In this document: one piece after another, positions 33,166 through 42,380 of the stretch | Layout of the letters: each line of letters opens with the position of its first letter | Position numbering within the stretch: position 1 is the first letter of the stretch | DNA from: Flexilinea flocculi | Lineage (GTDB): Bacteria; Chloroflexota; Anaerolineae; Anaerolineales; Anaerolineaceae | Direction of reading: 5' to 3' | NCBI RefSeq assembly: GCF_001192795.1 | Contig: NZ_DF968180.1 | Location: forward strand, 124,001 to 188,000 | Length of the DNA stretch: 64,000 nucleotides | The notes under the pieces: model-generated | Databases searched by the model: none | What the model was told of the DNA's origin: nothing | What the model saw: the letters and a program-made list of their open reading frames with translations, nothing else | Program-made: the position numbers and the translations under genes

Positions 33166-36100
33166 CTATTTCCTTTTCTGCTTTTTCTCGTTCTTTCGGG
33201 AATCCGCTTCTTTTTTTTCGCGATCGGATTTTTCTGCGTTTGTTTTTTGCTGTTGTGGCGATTCTTTATTTTCAGCATTGTCAGCAGCAACAGGAATTCG
33301 TTCTGAAACGGTCAGCATTGAAAGCGCTGGCAGCGCAATAAACATCCGTTCAACGACATTCTGGCGGATGTCATTCAACAACTGTGTAAATAATTCAGCC
33401 GCTTTCATTTTATATACAACCAGCGGATTTCGCTGCGCATAACTTTCCATACTGATGGAGACACGCAATCCTTCGATTTGGGTCAAGTAATCTACCCATT
33501 GGCTGGTGATGCTTCGCAACAGCACCTGGCGATGAACCTCATTCTGAAGGCGCTGTCCCAAGATGGATTGAATCGCTAACTGCGGTTCGCCGTTGATCTC
33601 CATCGGAGAAACATCCTTTATTTCAGCAAAAGTATCTTCTCCGAGTTCCTGACGAATCCGAGCTTGAATATCCGTTTTCATTTGACTCAGAGTCAGATTG
33701 TTGGTACGAATTCGGCTCCAGTCTAACCAGCCAAAAATCATTCGCTGGCCTTTCATGGCGTCCATATAATGCTCCCAGATCAGCCGTTGCAGCTCGTCCG
33801 CTTCCAGATTTTCGAGAAGCTGTCCGCAATAATAAATAAAACTGCACCGCGTGTAGGTTTTTGTCGATTTTCGGTGCGTTTTTGCGTCAAATGCAATGTG
33901 TTGACCCTGACTCATCGTCCGTAATAATTGTACCCACTGCAGATCGGTCAGATCCGACGGCTGATATGATTTTAGCGCTTCGGTTAGATCCGACTGAATT
34001 TGTGCCTGACTGCCAAAAAGTTTATCTGCGCGCAATGTATAAGCTTTTTCAACAGCGTGCATCACGCTGCTGCTGAGAGAATCCCAATCGCCGATGGCTA
34101 TTGTTTCTGCAGGAGCGCTGTAATCACCGCTTAAACGGTTGCCGATCACCAGATTCAGACGCTGAACAAAAACGTTGAACAAAGCGCTGGTTATCTGATC
34201 ACGCAGTTCATCCAGAACCGACTCATCGCCTTCAGCCAGCAAGCGTTGTTTTTCAGGATTCAATCGAAACGCCACTTTGGCGTAACTGGAAGCATCTGCC
34301 AGCACATCCTGCGGTCGAAGCGGATCGGTTAACTGATTCGACTCCTCATTTTCTCTTTTTTGTTTTAATTTGTCCTTCAGAGAATCAACAAAAAGTTCAA
34401 AGTTGTTTTGTCGTTCGGATAATTGTGTTTCAAAGCTTGTCCGGTTATTTTCAATCAGTTTCTCCATGATTTCCATGCCATTGCGATTTTCAACTTCAAA
34501 AGCTTTTTTTCCGAAATCAATCAATGACGCCAGCAAGTGTTCACGGGAAGGCTGCGATCCGACTATCTTTTGAAGGGATTGAATGATCATCTTCTGAGAA
34601 AAAGAAGGCAGGAATATTCCTTCCAGCTCAATTGCTGGTTGAACGCTGTCCAGATAAGCAGCCAGTTTCCACTTTTCCTCTTCTTTTGATTTTTCGAGGT
34701 GATTTTTCAGGTCGGTTTCAAGCAGTGCGTAAATATCTTCGCTCAAATCCGCTTTAATAAATGCCTGATCCCGCTGATCATAGATTCGTTTTCTCTGTGT
34801 ATTCAGCACATCGTCATATTCAAGGGTGTGTTTGCGAATATCAAAATTCGTTCCTTCCACACGTTCCTGTGCCTGTTCGATCATTCGCGAGAAGAGACTG
34901 TTTTCCAGCGGTACATTCTCATCGATCAGGTTAACGCGTTTCAGGACATTTTCGAGCTGTTGTCCGCCAAAAAGCCGCACAATTTCATCCTGCAACGACA
35001 GGTAAAAGCGCGAGGATCCGGGATCCCCCTGGCGGGCAGCACGACCGCGTAACTGGTTATCAATACGGCGGGACTCATGGCGTTCGGATCCGATGACATG
35101 CAGACCACCCAAAGAACGAACCAGTTTCATATGGTCGACAAAGTCGATGTATCCTTTGACGGATTCTTCGTATATACCATATTCTTCTACTGGAATTTTC
35201 TTGATGGCTTCGTAGCGTTCTTCGATCGTCAAGTTATACGGATCGATCCCCAACCGGCTTAAAACACGGTTGGTATCCCGAAGGATATCCTCATCCAGTT
35301 CACCGCCTAATTTGATATCAACGCCTCGTCCGGCCATGTTCGTTGCTATGGTTACTGCGCCGTAAGCGCCAGCGTGCGCAATGATCATACCTTCTTCATC
35401 GTGTTTGCGGGCATTTAATACCTGTGGATTGATTCCGGCTGTGACAACTTCCAAAAAACGATCCATGTCTGTTTCCGACAGATTGAATTCTTTCATGAGG
35501 TAGGGTTTGTTTTCTGGTTCATCAATGTTCAGTGATACGCCGAGCTGTCGCGCCATCGGGCGCAGATCACCGGCGTTGATATCCAGGATGGATTTATTAA
35601 AAGGAATGAATTCTTTGATTGGTGATTCCAGATCCTTAATTTGATTCTGCTCCATCCAGACCCTGCGAAGCATGAGTACCTGTACCAGCCGTCGCAGCGG
35701 TTCCTGCTTTAATCGGCTTGCCAGATACTCAGAATGTTCAACCGATGCGGTGCCGATGAGCTGTGGTCGTCCGATCACATGATTTTTGAGGATTTCAATT
35801 GTAATTGCCCGAAATTTGGCTTCTTCGGATTGATAAATGACATCCGGATAATCTTTCCGTTTGTAAAACAGCGGCTGATCAATGCGCTTCGGATCAGCAT
35901 AATAAATATATTTGTATCCGGATTCATCTTTCGCTTCTTTTTCGACCAGGTTGCTGCCGGATAAATGGGCTGTATATTCCAGATTCGTTGGAATCGGAAT
36001 CACGTCTAATAAGTAAATTTTATAAAACTCTTCTTTTTCAGTCAGCGCTGTACCGGTCATACCCGCAATTTTTTGATACATGCGATAGTAATTCTGGAGC

Positions 36101-37266
36101 GTAATTGTCGCATAGGTGACATTCTCCGGTTCAACTTTCACGCCTTCTTTGGCTTCAATAGCCTGATGCAGTCCATTGGACCAGCGGCGTCCAGGCATCA
36201 AACGACCGGTAAAACTGTCAATAATGATGACCTTATTGGATTGAACGAGATATTCCTTGTTCCGTTTGTAGAGAAATTCCGCGCGCAGCGCCTGATTTAG
36301 ATACCCCATCATGCGTTCCTGCTCAATCGTGACTTCTTCCGGACGGTTGGGATCCCTTAATACCATCCCAAGCAATTCTTCAACATGATCCATTCCATTA
36401 TCGGTCAGATAGACATTCTGATCTTTCTCGCTGACTTCATATTCTTCCGGAAGAAGTTGTTTGACCACTTTCGCCATGCGGTAGTATTCTTCTACATCAT
36501 CCGATGCCGGTCCAGAAATAATCAACGGAGTACGTGCTTCATCGATCAGGACATTATCGACTTCATCGATGATTGCATAATGATGCCCGCGCTGTACGCG
36601 ATCTTCTAAATTCATCGTCATATTATCGCGAAGGTAATCAAACCCAAATTCACTGTTCGTCCCATAGGTAATATCCGCATCATAAGCTTCTTTTCGAGAG
36701 ACCAACCGCAAATGATCCTGGTCTTCTTTCGGAGAAGAAACGCTGAAATCGACCAGAAATGCTTTCTTCCCGTTATCCGTCCTGGCTGCCATCTGCAGCA
36801 CGCCGACACTGAGTCCCAGCATTTGATAAATCGGCGCCATCCAACGGGCATCGCGTCTTGCCAGATAATCATTGACGGTGATCAGATGAACGCCTTTTTC
36901 TGAAAGCGCATTCAGATATACTGCCAGCGTCGCAACCAGCGTTTTGCCTTCGCCGGTCCGCATTTCGGCAATGCTCCCGTCATGCAACGCCATACCGCCA
37001 ATTAACTGTACGTCATAATGGCGCATGCCAAGAACCCGTTTGCTGGATTCTCGTACAGCAGCAAATGCCTCTGGAAGAATATCGTCCAATGTTTCGCCTT
37101 GTGTTAGGCGTTGTCGGAATTCAAGCGACTTCTTGTTCAATTCCTCATCGGACAGTTTTTCATAGGCTGATTCCAGTAGGTTGATTTGCTCAACCACTTT
37201 GGTGTATGCATCCAGTTGTTTTTGAATAGGATCCAGTCCTAAAGCAATTTTTACTTTTTTAAACAT
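33166..37266 (-). CDS. secA: Preprotein translocase ATPase SecA, enlarged form
   Basis: Motor of the Sec export pathway. Recognisable parts: DAYTKVVEQIN at the N-terminus, RMRTGEGKTLVATL-type Walker A (MRTGEGKTLVATLAVYLNA), DEVDNVLIDEARTPLIISG (DEAD), preprotein cross-linking domain, ATNMAGRGVDIKLGG, GLHVIGSERHESRRIDNQLRGRAARQGDPGSSRFYLS, then the scaffold and wing. At 1366 residues it is about 450 longer than the common form. The extra length lies between the two helicase halves (after GTASVEHSEYLASRL, about 90 residues) and mainly in the C-terminal region. The usual zinc-binding CxC tail is absent; the protein ends in a Lys/Glu-rich tail (KKQKRK). Confidence 0.94.
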   Translation of the reverse strand: MFKKVKIALGLDPIQKQLDAYTKVVEQINLLESAYEKLSDEELNKKSLEFRQRLTQGETLDDILPEAFAAVRESSKRVLGMRHYDVQLIGGMALHDGSIAEMRTGEGKTLVATLAVYLNALSEKGVHLITVNDYLARRDARWMAPIYQMLGLSVGVLQMAARTDNGKKAFLVDFSVSSPKEDQDHLRLVSRKEAYDADITYGTNSEFGFDYLRDNMTMNLEDRVQRGHHYAIIDEVDNVLIDEARTPLIISGPASDDVEEYYRMAKVVKQLLPEEYEVSEKDQNVYLTDNGMDHVEELLGMVLRDPNRPEEVTIEQERMMGYLNQALRAEFLYKRNKEYLVQSNKVIIIDSFTGRLMPGRRWSNGLHQAIEAKEGVKVEPENVTYATITLQNYYRMYQKIAGMTGTALTEKEEFYKIYLLDVIPIPTNLEYTAHLSGSNLVEKEAKDESGYKYIYYADPKRIDQPLFYKRKDYPDVIYQSEEAKFRAITIEILKNHVIGRPQLIGTASVEHSEYLASRLKQEPLRRLVQVLMLRRVWMEQNQIKDLESPIKEFIPFNKSILDINAGDLRPMARQLGVSLNIDEPENKPYLMKEFNLSETDMDRFLEVVTAGINPQVLNARKHDEEGMIIAHAGAYGAVTIATNMAGRGVDIKLGGELDEDILRDTNRVLSRLGIDPYNLTIEERYEAIKKIPVEEYGIYEESVKGYIDFVDHMKLVRSLGGLHVIGSERHESRRIDNQLRGRAARQGDPGSSRFYLSLQDEIVRLFGGQQLENVLKRVNLIDENVPLENSLFSRMIEQAQERVEGTNFDIRKHTLEYDDVLNTQRKRIYDQRDQAFIKADLSEDIYALLETDLKNHLEKSKEEEKWKLAAYLDSVQPAIELEGIFLPSFSQKMIIQSLQKIVGSQPSREHLLASLIDFGKKAFEVENRNGMEIMEKLIENNRTSFETQLSERQNNFELFVDSLKDKLKQKRENEESNQLTDPLRPQDVLADASSYAKVAFRLNPEKQRLLAEGDESVLDELRDQITSALFNVFVQRLNLVIGNRLSGDYSAPAETIAIGDWDSLSSSVMHAVEKAYTLRADKLFGSQAQIQSDLTEALKSYQPSDLTDLQWVQLLRTMSQGQHIAFDAKTHRKSTKTYTRCSFIYYCGQLLENLEADELQRLIWEHYMDAMKGQRMIFGWLDWSRIRTNNLTLSQMKTDIQARIRQELGEDTFAEIKDVSPMEINGEPQLAIQSILGQRLQNEVHRQVLLRSITSQWVDYLTQIEGLRVSISMESYAQRNPLVVYKMKAAELFTQLLNDIRQNVVERMFIALPALSMLTVSERIPVAADNAENKESPQQQKTNAEKSDREKKEADSRKNEKKQKRK

Positions 37267-37300
37267 ATCGTTCTCCGTAACGAGTTTTGCGGACTGCTTT

Positions 37301-37422
37301 CAGCAATTCTTAATTCAGAAAAGTTTTCAAAAAAAGAGGATATTTGTTGTTCATTTGTTTTTGCATTCTGTGCAAAAACAAATGAACAACAATAGTTCTT
37401 TTTTTTAATGATGGAATTGCTG
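37301..37422. repeat. Dispersed palindrome with 22-bp perfect stem upstream of secA
   Basis: Left end CAGCAATTCTTAATTC; arms 37344-37365 and 37371-37392 (TTGTTGTTCATTTGTTTTTG start) perfectly complementary, loop TTCTG; right end ATGGAATTGCTG. Confidence 0.87.
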
Positions 37423-37603
37423 AACTACTTTTTTCAGGCTTTCCATCGTCCCATTTTTTACCAGTTCTATATGTAAAGAGCACTACTTAAATAAATTGGG
37501 AGGATGCTTCGGCCAGCAATGCCCTATCGAAAGTAGATGACAATCATATTTTTTATGGGTTAATCTTACCACTTGCTCAAAACAGATTGGACATTATGGC
37601 CAG

Positions 37604-37692
37604 TAGTAATTCGAAACATAAACCAACCTTTCGAATCAATCCAGAAAACTTGAAACACAACATTTAATAATCGTCCTTATATTTAGATTTAT
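37604..37692. repeat. Degenerate palindrome copy next to the IS256 element
   Basis: GTAATTCGAAACATAAACC at the left and TTATATTTAGATTTATTG at the right, with a decayed centre (TTGAAACACAACATTTAAT). Nothing else is seen between 37423 and the IS. Confidence 0.45.
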
Positions 37693-37725
37693 TGATGATA
37701 TTTGTGTCCATAGGTTCCATGCAGG

Positions 37726-39030
37726 ATTATGCAACCCTTTTTCTGTAAATTAGAGTCTGAAATATCCATAGATCTTTAAGAATTCATAAACTTGCCAGTA
37801 CAAAAATGTTTTCCGATCTGCCATTCTTCGCAGGTCTCCATCAGTAATGCCGAGACCAACCTGAGACAAGAAGCTTGATTTGGAAACACACCAACCACTC
37901 TTGTCCGTCTGCGAATCTCTTTATTAATCCTCTCCAGACTATTGGTTGTTCGTATCGTTCTTCGATGTTCCAATGGAAAATCAAAAACCAAAAAACCCTC
38001 AAAAAGGTTATTTTCGAGCCAAGATGAAAGCCGCGGAGCAGAAATAGCATACTTCTGGATGGCGCTCTGCAAGAGCTCTTCTGCTGTCTTTCGATCAGGA
38101 GCATTAAATATGGCTCTGATGTCTGCTGCCACTTCCAATCTCATCGATTGTCTGGGCAGATAAGCTCCGGCATTCTGTTGCAGATGGAACTGACACCGTT
38201 GCCAGGGAATACCGCCAAAAACTGCTCTTCTGGCTGCCCCTAGACCTTCATGGTCATCACTGATAATCAGCTTTATTCCGTGTAACCCTCGCTCTTTTAG
38301 ACTCTTTAAAAATGCTTTCCAATGTGTTTCATGCTCACTAAGCGAAACTGAAACCCCAAGTATTTGCCGTTCGCCTTCTGGCGTAATGCCAGAGGCCACC
38401 AAAACCGCTGCATCTCTTACTTGTCCTGCTTCACGAATCTTCTCATATCGGGCATCCACAAAGAGATAGCTGATCTCTCCTAATGGCCTTTCACGCCATT
38501 CTTGCAGTACTTCGTCCAATTGCGCTGTTGCCCGGCTGACTTGTGTGGCTGAGACCTCAATCCCACAAAGCTGTTCCGTAATGGTTTTTACCTTCCGAGT
38601 CGATACTCCCTGTACATACATTTCAGCCAGTGTGATCGTAAGGGCTCTTTCACTTCGCAGTCCCTTTTCCAGAGCACTGGGATAAAAACCACCCTCTCTA
38701 ACCTGTGGAACTGCAAAGGTAATGTTTCCTATCCTGGTCTGTATCGTCTTCGGTTTGAAACCATTTGCATGTCCCTTGCGATCCTTTGTGCGTTCGTACT
38801 GTTCAGCTTGTAAGTACCTTGATCTTTCTACTTGCATGGCGTTATTTATCAGCACTCGCATCATTTCTGGAATTGCTTCCAATCCTTTTTCCGCTATTTC
38901 CTCTGCAAAGGTATAATTATTTGGGTGAGTCATTTCTAGTCTCCTTTTATGGTTTGGTTACTATAAGGATACTTCTGACTCACCTCTTTTGTTAAGGTTC
39001 TTTATTTTACAGAAAATATGTTACACCAAC
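37726..39030 (-). mobile_element. IS256-family insertion sequence
   Basis: About 1305 bp containing one transposase gene. Imperfect terminal inverted repeats are seen: left TGCAACCCTTTTTCTGTAAA (from 37730) and right, on the complement, TGTAACATATTTTCTGTAAA (from 39025). The 9-base CCATGCAGG occurs directly outside both boundaries (37717-37725 and 39031-39039), matching the 8-9 bp target duplication of the family. Exact boundaries are uncertain by a few bases. Confidence 0.82.
37776..38933 (-). CDS. IS256-family transposase
   Basis: Mutator-type DDE transposase. The catalytic triad is visible: first Asp in LFVDARYEKIREAG, second Asp in LIISDDHEGLGAA, and Glu in TTNSLERINKEIRRRTRVVG. The CQFHLQQNAGAYLP segment (C/D(2)H motif region) is also present. 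Length 385 is typical and the frame is intact, so the element may still be active. AAAAGGAG precedes the ATG on the minus strand. Confidence 0.95.
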   Translation of the reverse strand: MTHPNNYTFAEEIAEKGLEAIPEMMRVLINNAMQVERSRYLQAEQYERTKDRKGHANGFKPKTIQTRIGNITFAVPQVREGGFYPSALEKGLRSERALTITLAEMYVQGVSTRKVKTITEQLCGIEVSATQVSRATAQLDEVLQEWRERPLGEISYLFVDARYEKIREAGQVRDAAVLVASGITPEGERQILGVSVSLSEHETHWKAFLKSLKERGLHGIKLIISDDHEGLGAARRAVFGGIPWQRCQFHLQQNAGAYLPRQSMRLEVAADIRAIFNAPDRKTAEELLQSAIQKYAISAPRLSSWLENNLFEGFLVFDFPLEHRRTIRTTNSLERINKEIRRRTRVVGVFPNQASCLRLVSALLMETCEEWQIGKHFCTGKFMNS

Positions 39031-39054
39031 CCATGCAGGGATAAAATTAGCAGT

Positions 39055-40635
39055 ATGAATCTTATTAAAAAGTTGCACATTTCAACCAGTCACCCGCAAA
39101 CCTTTTTGTTTGTAATCGCTGTTTTTTTGCTCTGTCTGATTTCAGTATTTCTGTATTGCTATGCAACGCCCTATGGTATTGGATTGACCAATGATTCCGC
39201 CGCCTATCTTGGCGGTGCGCGCAGTCTTCTGACTGGATTTGGCTATGCTCGGATTGGTGGTGATGGATTGCCGCGCCTGATCACGCATTTTCCCCCCATG
39301 TATTCGCTATTCATCGCGGCAGCAGCATTTCTGGGAAAAACAGATGTTTTCAAATCTGCCTGGGGAATAAACTTGTTTTGTTATGCAGCCAATCTGGTAT
39401 TGTTCGTCTTGCTGTTGAAACAAATGACCCATCATCATCTACCAGCTCTGCTTGCCGGCATTTGTTATCTATGCTGCGGACCGATTCTGCAGGCGCATGT
39501 CTACGGACTCAGCGAAGCGCTATTTCTGGCTTTTTTCCTAAGTACACTGCTCTTTCTGCTATCAGATAAAAAAAGCGAATTCCGATCTGCACATTGGCTA
39601 TTTATCGGTTTTTGGATAGGAATCCTTACTCTGATTCGCTACATCGGTGTAGCAACATTATTGACAGCATTAATTGTAGTTATCTGCAGCATTCCTGCCA
39701 AAAAGAAGAAAATACGGGCTTCAATCAGCCTCCTGATCGGTTTTTTCTTGCCGGTCAGTCTATGGCTGATCCGCAATGGCATCGCCGGCGAGAATGCAGT
39801 AAACCGTTCTTTTTCCTGGCATTGGCCTGCAGCCGATAAAACGGAGGAAGGACTGCGCAATCTGGCAAGTTTTTTCCTGCCGGAATTCGGAGGAATTGTT
39901 GAGAAATTTCTGCCATTCTGGGGAATTATTCTGAGTATTCTTCTGGCTGGTTTGCTCATCTGGACGTTCCGATCCTGCATCAGAATATTATCTGCACAAA
40001 AAGCTGCTGAGTCTGCCGTGTTGCTTTCGCTCCAGGCTGTGGTTTACTTTTTCTCCGTGATCTTTGTTGTCATCTGCATAGACGGATCTACACTTTTTGA
40101 CAATCGCATTTTTTTGCCGTTTTATGTATGCCTTTCCGCCATGGTGATTGATTCAGCCTCCCGGCTCTTCACTAAAAAAAGGTCGTTGAAAATCACAGGA
40201 ATTATCATCATCCTGGTTTTTTCTGCGCTTTTAATAGAAGATGAATCGGATCTATGGAACACCTATCACCAGGACGGACAAGGATTTGCCAGTCAGTCAT
40301 GGCGGGAATCAGAAACCAGAAATGGGGCAATCGCTCTTCCGCAAACAGCGGATCTTTTCAGCAACCGGCAGACATTTTTATGGTTGATGAATAATCAGCC
40401 AACCTATATACTGCCGCCAATGTTTAACGCTGCCAACCAGGAAGAACGTGAATCATTCGAAGCGGAGAAAGAATGGATGAGGGAGGATATTCTTAGTCAC
40501 AAAGCCTATGCAGTAATTTTTAATTATCAGGAGATGATGAATGATCCGGGGGATCGCGCATGGCTTGATCTTTTATTAGAGGATCTGCCGATTTATGGAG
40601 AATACTCGGATGGGATGATTTTTGGAATCCGATAA
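39055..40635 (+). CDS. GT-C-like membrane glycosyltransferase / multi-spanning protein
   Basis: About 526 residues with roughly ten membrane segments followed by a soluble C-terminal domain. The first lumenal loop contains TNDSAAYLGGARSLL, where the acidic residue after the first segment resembles the catalytic Asp of GT-C (ArnT/PMT-like) lipid-linked-sugar transferases. The family assignment is by this layout only and the substrate is unknown. The ATG at 39055 lies only 15 bases from the IS256 target duplication, so the gene's original promoter is separated from it by the insertion. Expression may depend on the IS. Confidence 0.65.
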   Translation: MNLIKKLHISTSHPQTFLFVIAVFLLCLISVFLYCYATPYGIGLTNDSAAYLGGARSLLTGFGYARIGGDGLPRLITHFPPMYSLFIAAAAFLGKTDVFKSAWGINLFCYAANLVLFVLLLKQMTHHHLPALLAGICYLCCGPILQAHVYGLSEALFLAFFLSTLLFLLSDKKSEFRSAHWLFIGFWIGILTLIRYIGVATLLTALIVVICSIPAKKKKIRASISLLIGFFLPVSLWLIRNGIAGENAVNRSFSWHWPAADKTEEGLRNLASFFLPEFGGIVEKFLPFWGIILSILLAGLLIWTFRSCIRILSAQKAAESAVLLSLQAVVYFFSVIFVVICIDGSTLFDNRIFLPFYVCLSAMVIDSASRLFTKKRSLKITGIIIILVFSALLIEDESDLWNTYHQDGQGFASQSWRESETRNGAIALPQTADLFSNRQTFLWLMNNQPTYILPPMFNAANQEERESFEAEKEWMREDILSHKAYAVIFNYQEMMNDPGDRAWLDLLLEDLPIYGEYSDGMIFGIR

Positions 40636-40826
40636 TATTATGAGCGTGAGCCTGCGAATATTTTTCTTGAATTTCAATGTAATTTTTTATTCTTGCAAAT
40701 AAAATTTGCAAAATAATTGTTTTGAACACTGTGGTAAAATTAGAAAATATATTAAATGGAAATGTTATCAAGCGAACTTTTTCAAATCTCGATCAGTTTT
40801 TTGTCAACAATTCCAAGGGTTTTATC

Positions 40827-40855
40827 TTGTCAAGCAGATTAAACCAATATATAAT
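40827..40855 (+). promoter_or_regulatory. Strong sigma-70-like promoter of the S1 gene
   Basis: TTGTCA (40827-40832), a 17-bp spacer, and TATAAT (40850-40855), 40 bases before the ATG. No gene is seen in the rest of 40636-40894. Confidence 0.75.
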
Positions 40856-40894
40856 GATTGAATAACCTTTCTTGTTGGAGAAAAAAACAAAATT

Positions 40895-42106
40895 ATGGAA
40901 CCTATCGTCTCCCCTAATGAACAGGGGGTAAACCTTGACCCCGATGACAACATGGCATCTCTTCTCGAATCAAAGGGAATGAGTATTGATTTTCCCCGTC
41001 AGGGTGAAACTCGTCAAGGAGTTATCGCCAGTATTACCCAAGACCAAATTTTGGTCAATGTTGGCACGAAATCTGAAGGTATCATTTCTGGGAAGGAACT
41101 CGAGTCGATCCCAAAAGCTGAACGTGACAGGCTGAGTGTCGATCAGGAAATTTCTGTTTTTATCCTTGATCCTGAAGATTCGAGCGGAAATTTAGTTCTT
41201 TCCTATATGCGAGCACGTGAAGAGGAAAGTTGGAAAAAGGCCGAGGAATTATTAGCATCCAAGAAAACTTTCGAAAGTAAGATTACCGGTTACAACAAAG
41301 GTGGCTTAATCGTCGATCTGGACACAATTCGTGGATTTATTCCTGCCTCCCAAATCAGTCTGTCCCGCCGCGCAGCAATGAGCGGAGACACTCCGGAACA
41401 ACGCTGGAGTAAAATGATTGATGAACCGGTTAAAGTATGTGTAATCGAAGTGGATCGAGAACGCCGCCGTCTGATCTTCTCAGAACGAGCAGCCAGCACC
41501 GAAACCAGAGAAACGCTGAAAGAACGTGTCATCGACAACCTGAATGAAGGTGATATCCGCACCGGTCGTGTAACCAGTTTGGCTGATTTTGGCGCTTTCA
41601 TAAACATTAGCGGTGCCGATGGGTTAGTCCATCTTTCTGAGATTTCCTGGGATCATATTAAGCATCCCAATGAAGCACTGGAAATCGGACAGGAAGTAAA
41701 AGTGAAAGTCATCAGCGTTGACAAAGAAAAGAAACGCATTGGTCTTTCCATCCGCCAGACCCAGGAAGATCCATGGGCAGATCGCGTTGCAAAATATCAG
41801 GTTGGCCAATTGGTGGAAGGTACGATTACACGTTTGACCAAATTCGGCGCCTTTGCAAAACTGGATGATGAGATCGAAGGACTGATTCATATTTCCGAAA
41901 TCAGTGAAAAACGGATTGAACATGCCAAAGAAGTCCTCAAAGAAGGCGAAAAAGTCACCTTGCGTGTGATCAAGATCGATCCAGCCAATCATCGCATCGG
42001 TTTATCTGTCCGCCGTGTTGATTCCATGGCATATGCTGATATGGATTGGCAGTCTTTATTAGACAGCGACTTTGATGCAGCCATAGAGGAAGCACAAGGA
42101 GAGTAA
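40895..42106 (+). CDS. rpsA: 30S ribosomal protein S1 (four S1 domains)
   Basis: RNA-binding protein with four S1 motifs (about residues 38-107, 125-190, 210-280 and 297-365). The two C-terminal ones are the best conserved (GRVTSLADFGAFINISGADGLVH and VEGTITRLTKFGAFAKLDDE). It unfolds and positions mRNA on the 30S subunit. Length 403 fits the short S1 of many Gram-positive and Chloroflexota bacteria. GGAG lies about 14 bases before the ATG, longer than usual. A strong promoter and a strong terminator frame the gene as a single unit. Confidence 0.9.
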   Translation: MEPIVSPNEQGVNLDPDDNMASLLESKGMSIDFPRQGETRQGVIASITQDQILVNVGTKSEGIISGKELESIPKAERDRLSVDQEISVFILDPEDSSGNLVLSYMRAREEESWKKAEELLASKKTFESKITGYNKGGLIVDLDTIRGFIPASQISLSRRAAMSGDTPEQRWSKMIDEPVKVCVIEVDRERRRLIFSERAASTETRETLKERVIDNLNEGDIRTGRVTSLADFGAFINISGADGLVHLSEISWDHIKHPNEALEIGQEVKVKVISVDKEKKRIGLSIRQTQEDPWADRVAKYQVGQLVEGTITRLTKFGAFAKLDDEIEGLIHISEISEKRIEHAKEVLKEGEKVTLRVIKIDPANHRIGLSVRRVDSMAYADMDWQSLLDSDFDAAIEEAQGE

Positions 42107-42136
42107 TCTCTCTTTGATTGTGAAAATGGAAGGTAC

Positions 42137-42169
42137 AAAACCGCGCAATGCTGCGCGGTTTTGTTTTTT
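42137..42169 (+). terminator. Intrinsic terminator of the S1 gene
   Basis: Eleven-bp stem AAAACCGCGCA / TGCGCGGTTTT (42137-42147, 42152-42162) with loop ATGC and a following GTTTTTT. Confidence 0.92.
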
Positions 42170-42247
42170 AAGTTTTAATAAAAAAACGGTTTGTTATGTA
42201 CGGAGTGAAAAGAACTTTGCCAGAACGAAGAACATGCAAGGCGGACA

Positions 42248-42345
42248 GTGGAACCGGCTGACAGAGGACTGCTTTGCCCTTTGTGTGGTTCCATGTTAGT
42301 CTGTCGATGCGAGGAGGGCATACGCGCCCGATGAAGTAATTTTTT
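42248..42345. repeat. Degenerate CATTGCGAGGAG/GAAGCAAT-type intergenic repeat
   Basis: GGAACC (near 42252) pairs with GGTTCC (near 42286), and TGTCGATGCGAGGAGGGC with CGATGAAGTAATTT recalls the repeat seen at 2243 and 57788. The copy is degenerate. Confidence 0.4.
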
Positions 42346-42380
42346 CTTAGATTTTTAATTCGCAGGAACATTGATCCTAA

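Noticed and set aside
33159-33290. Longer N-terminus for holB
   Set aside because: The extra codons overlap the Lys-rich 3' end of secA, read as low-complexity basic residues and lack family similarity.
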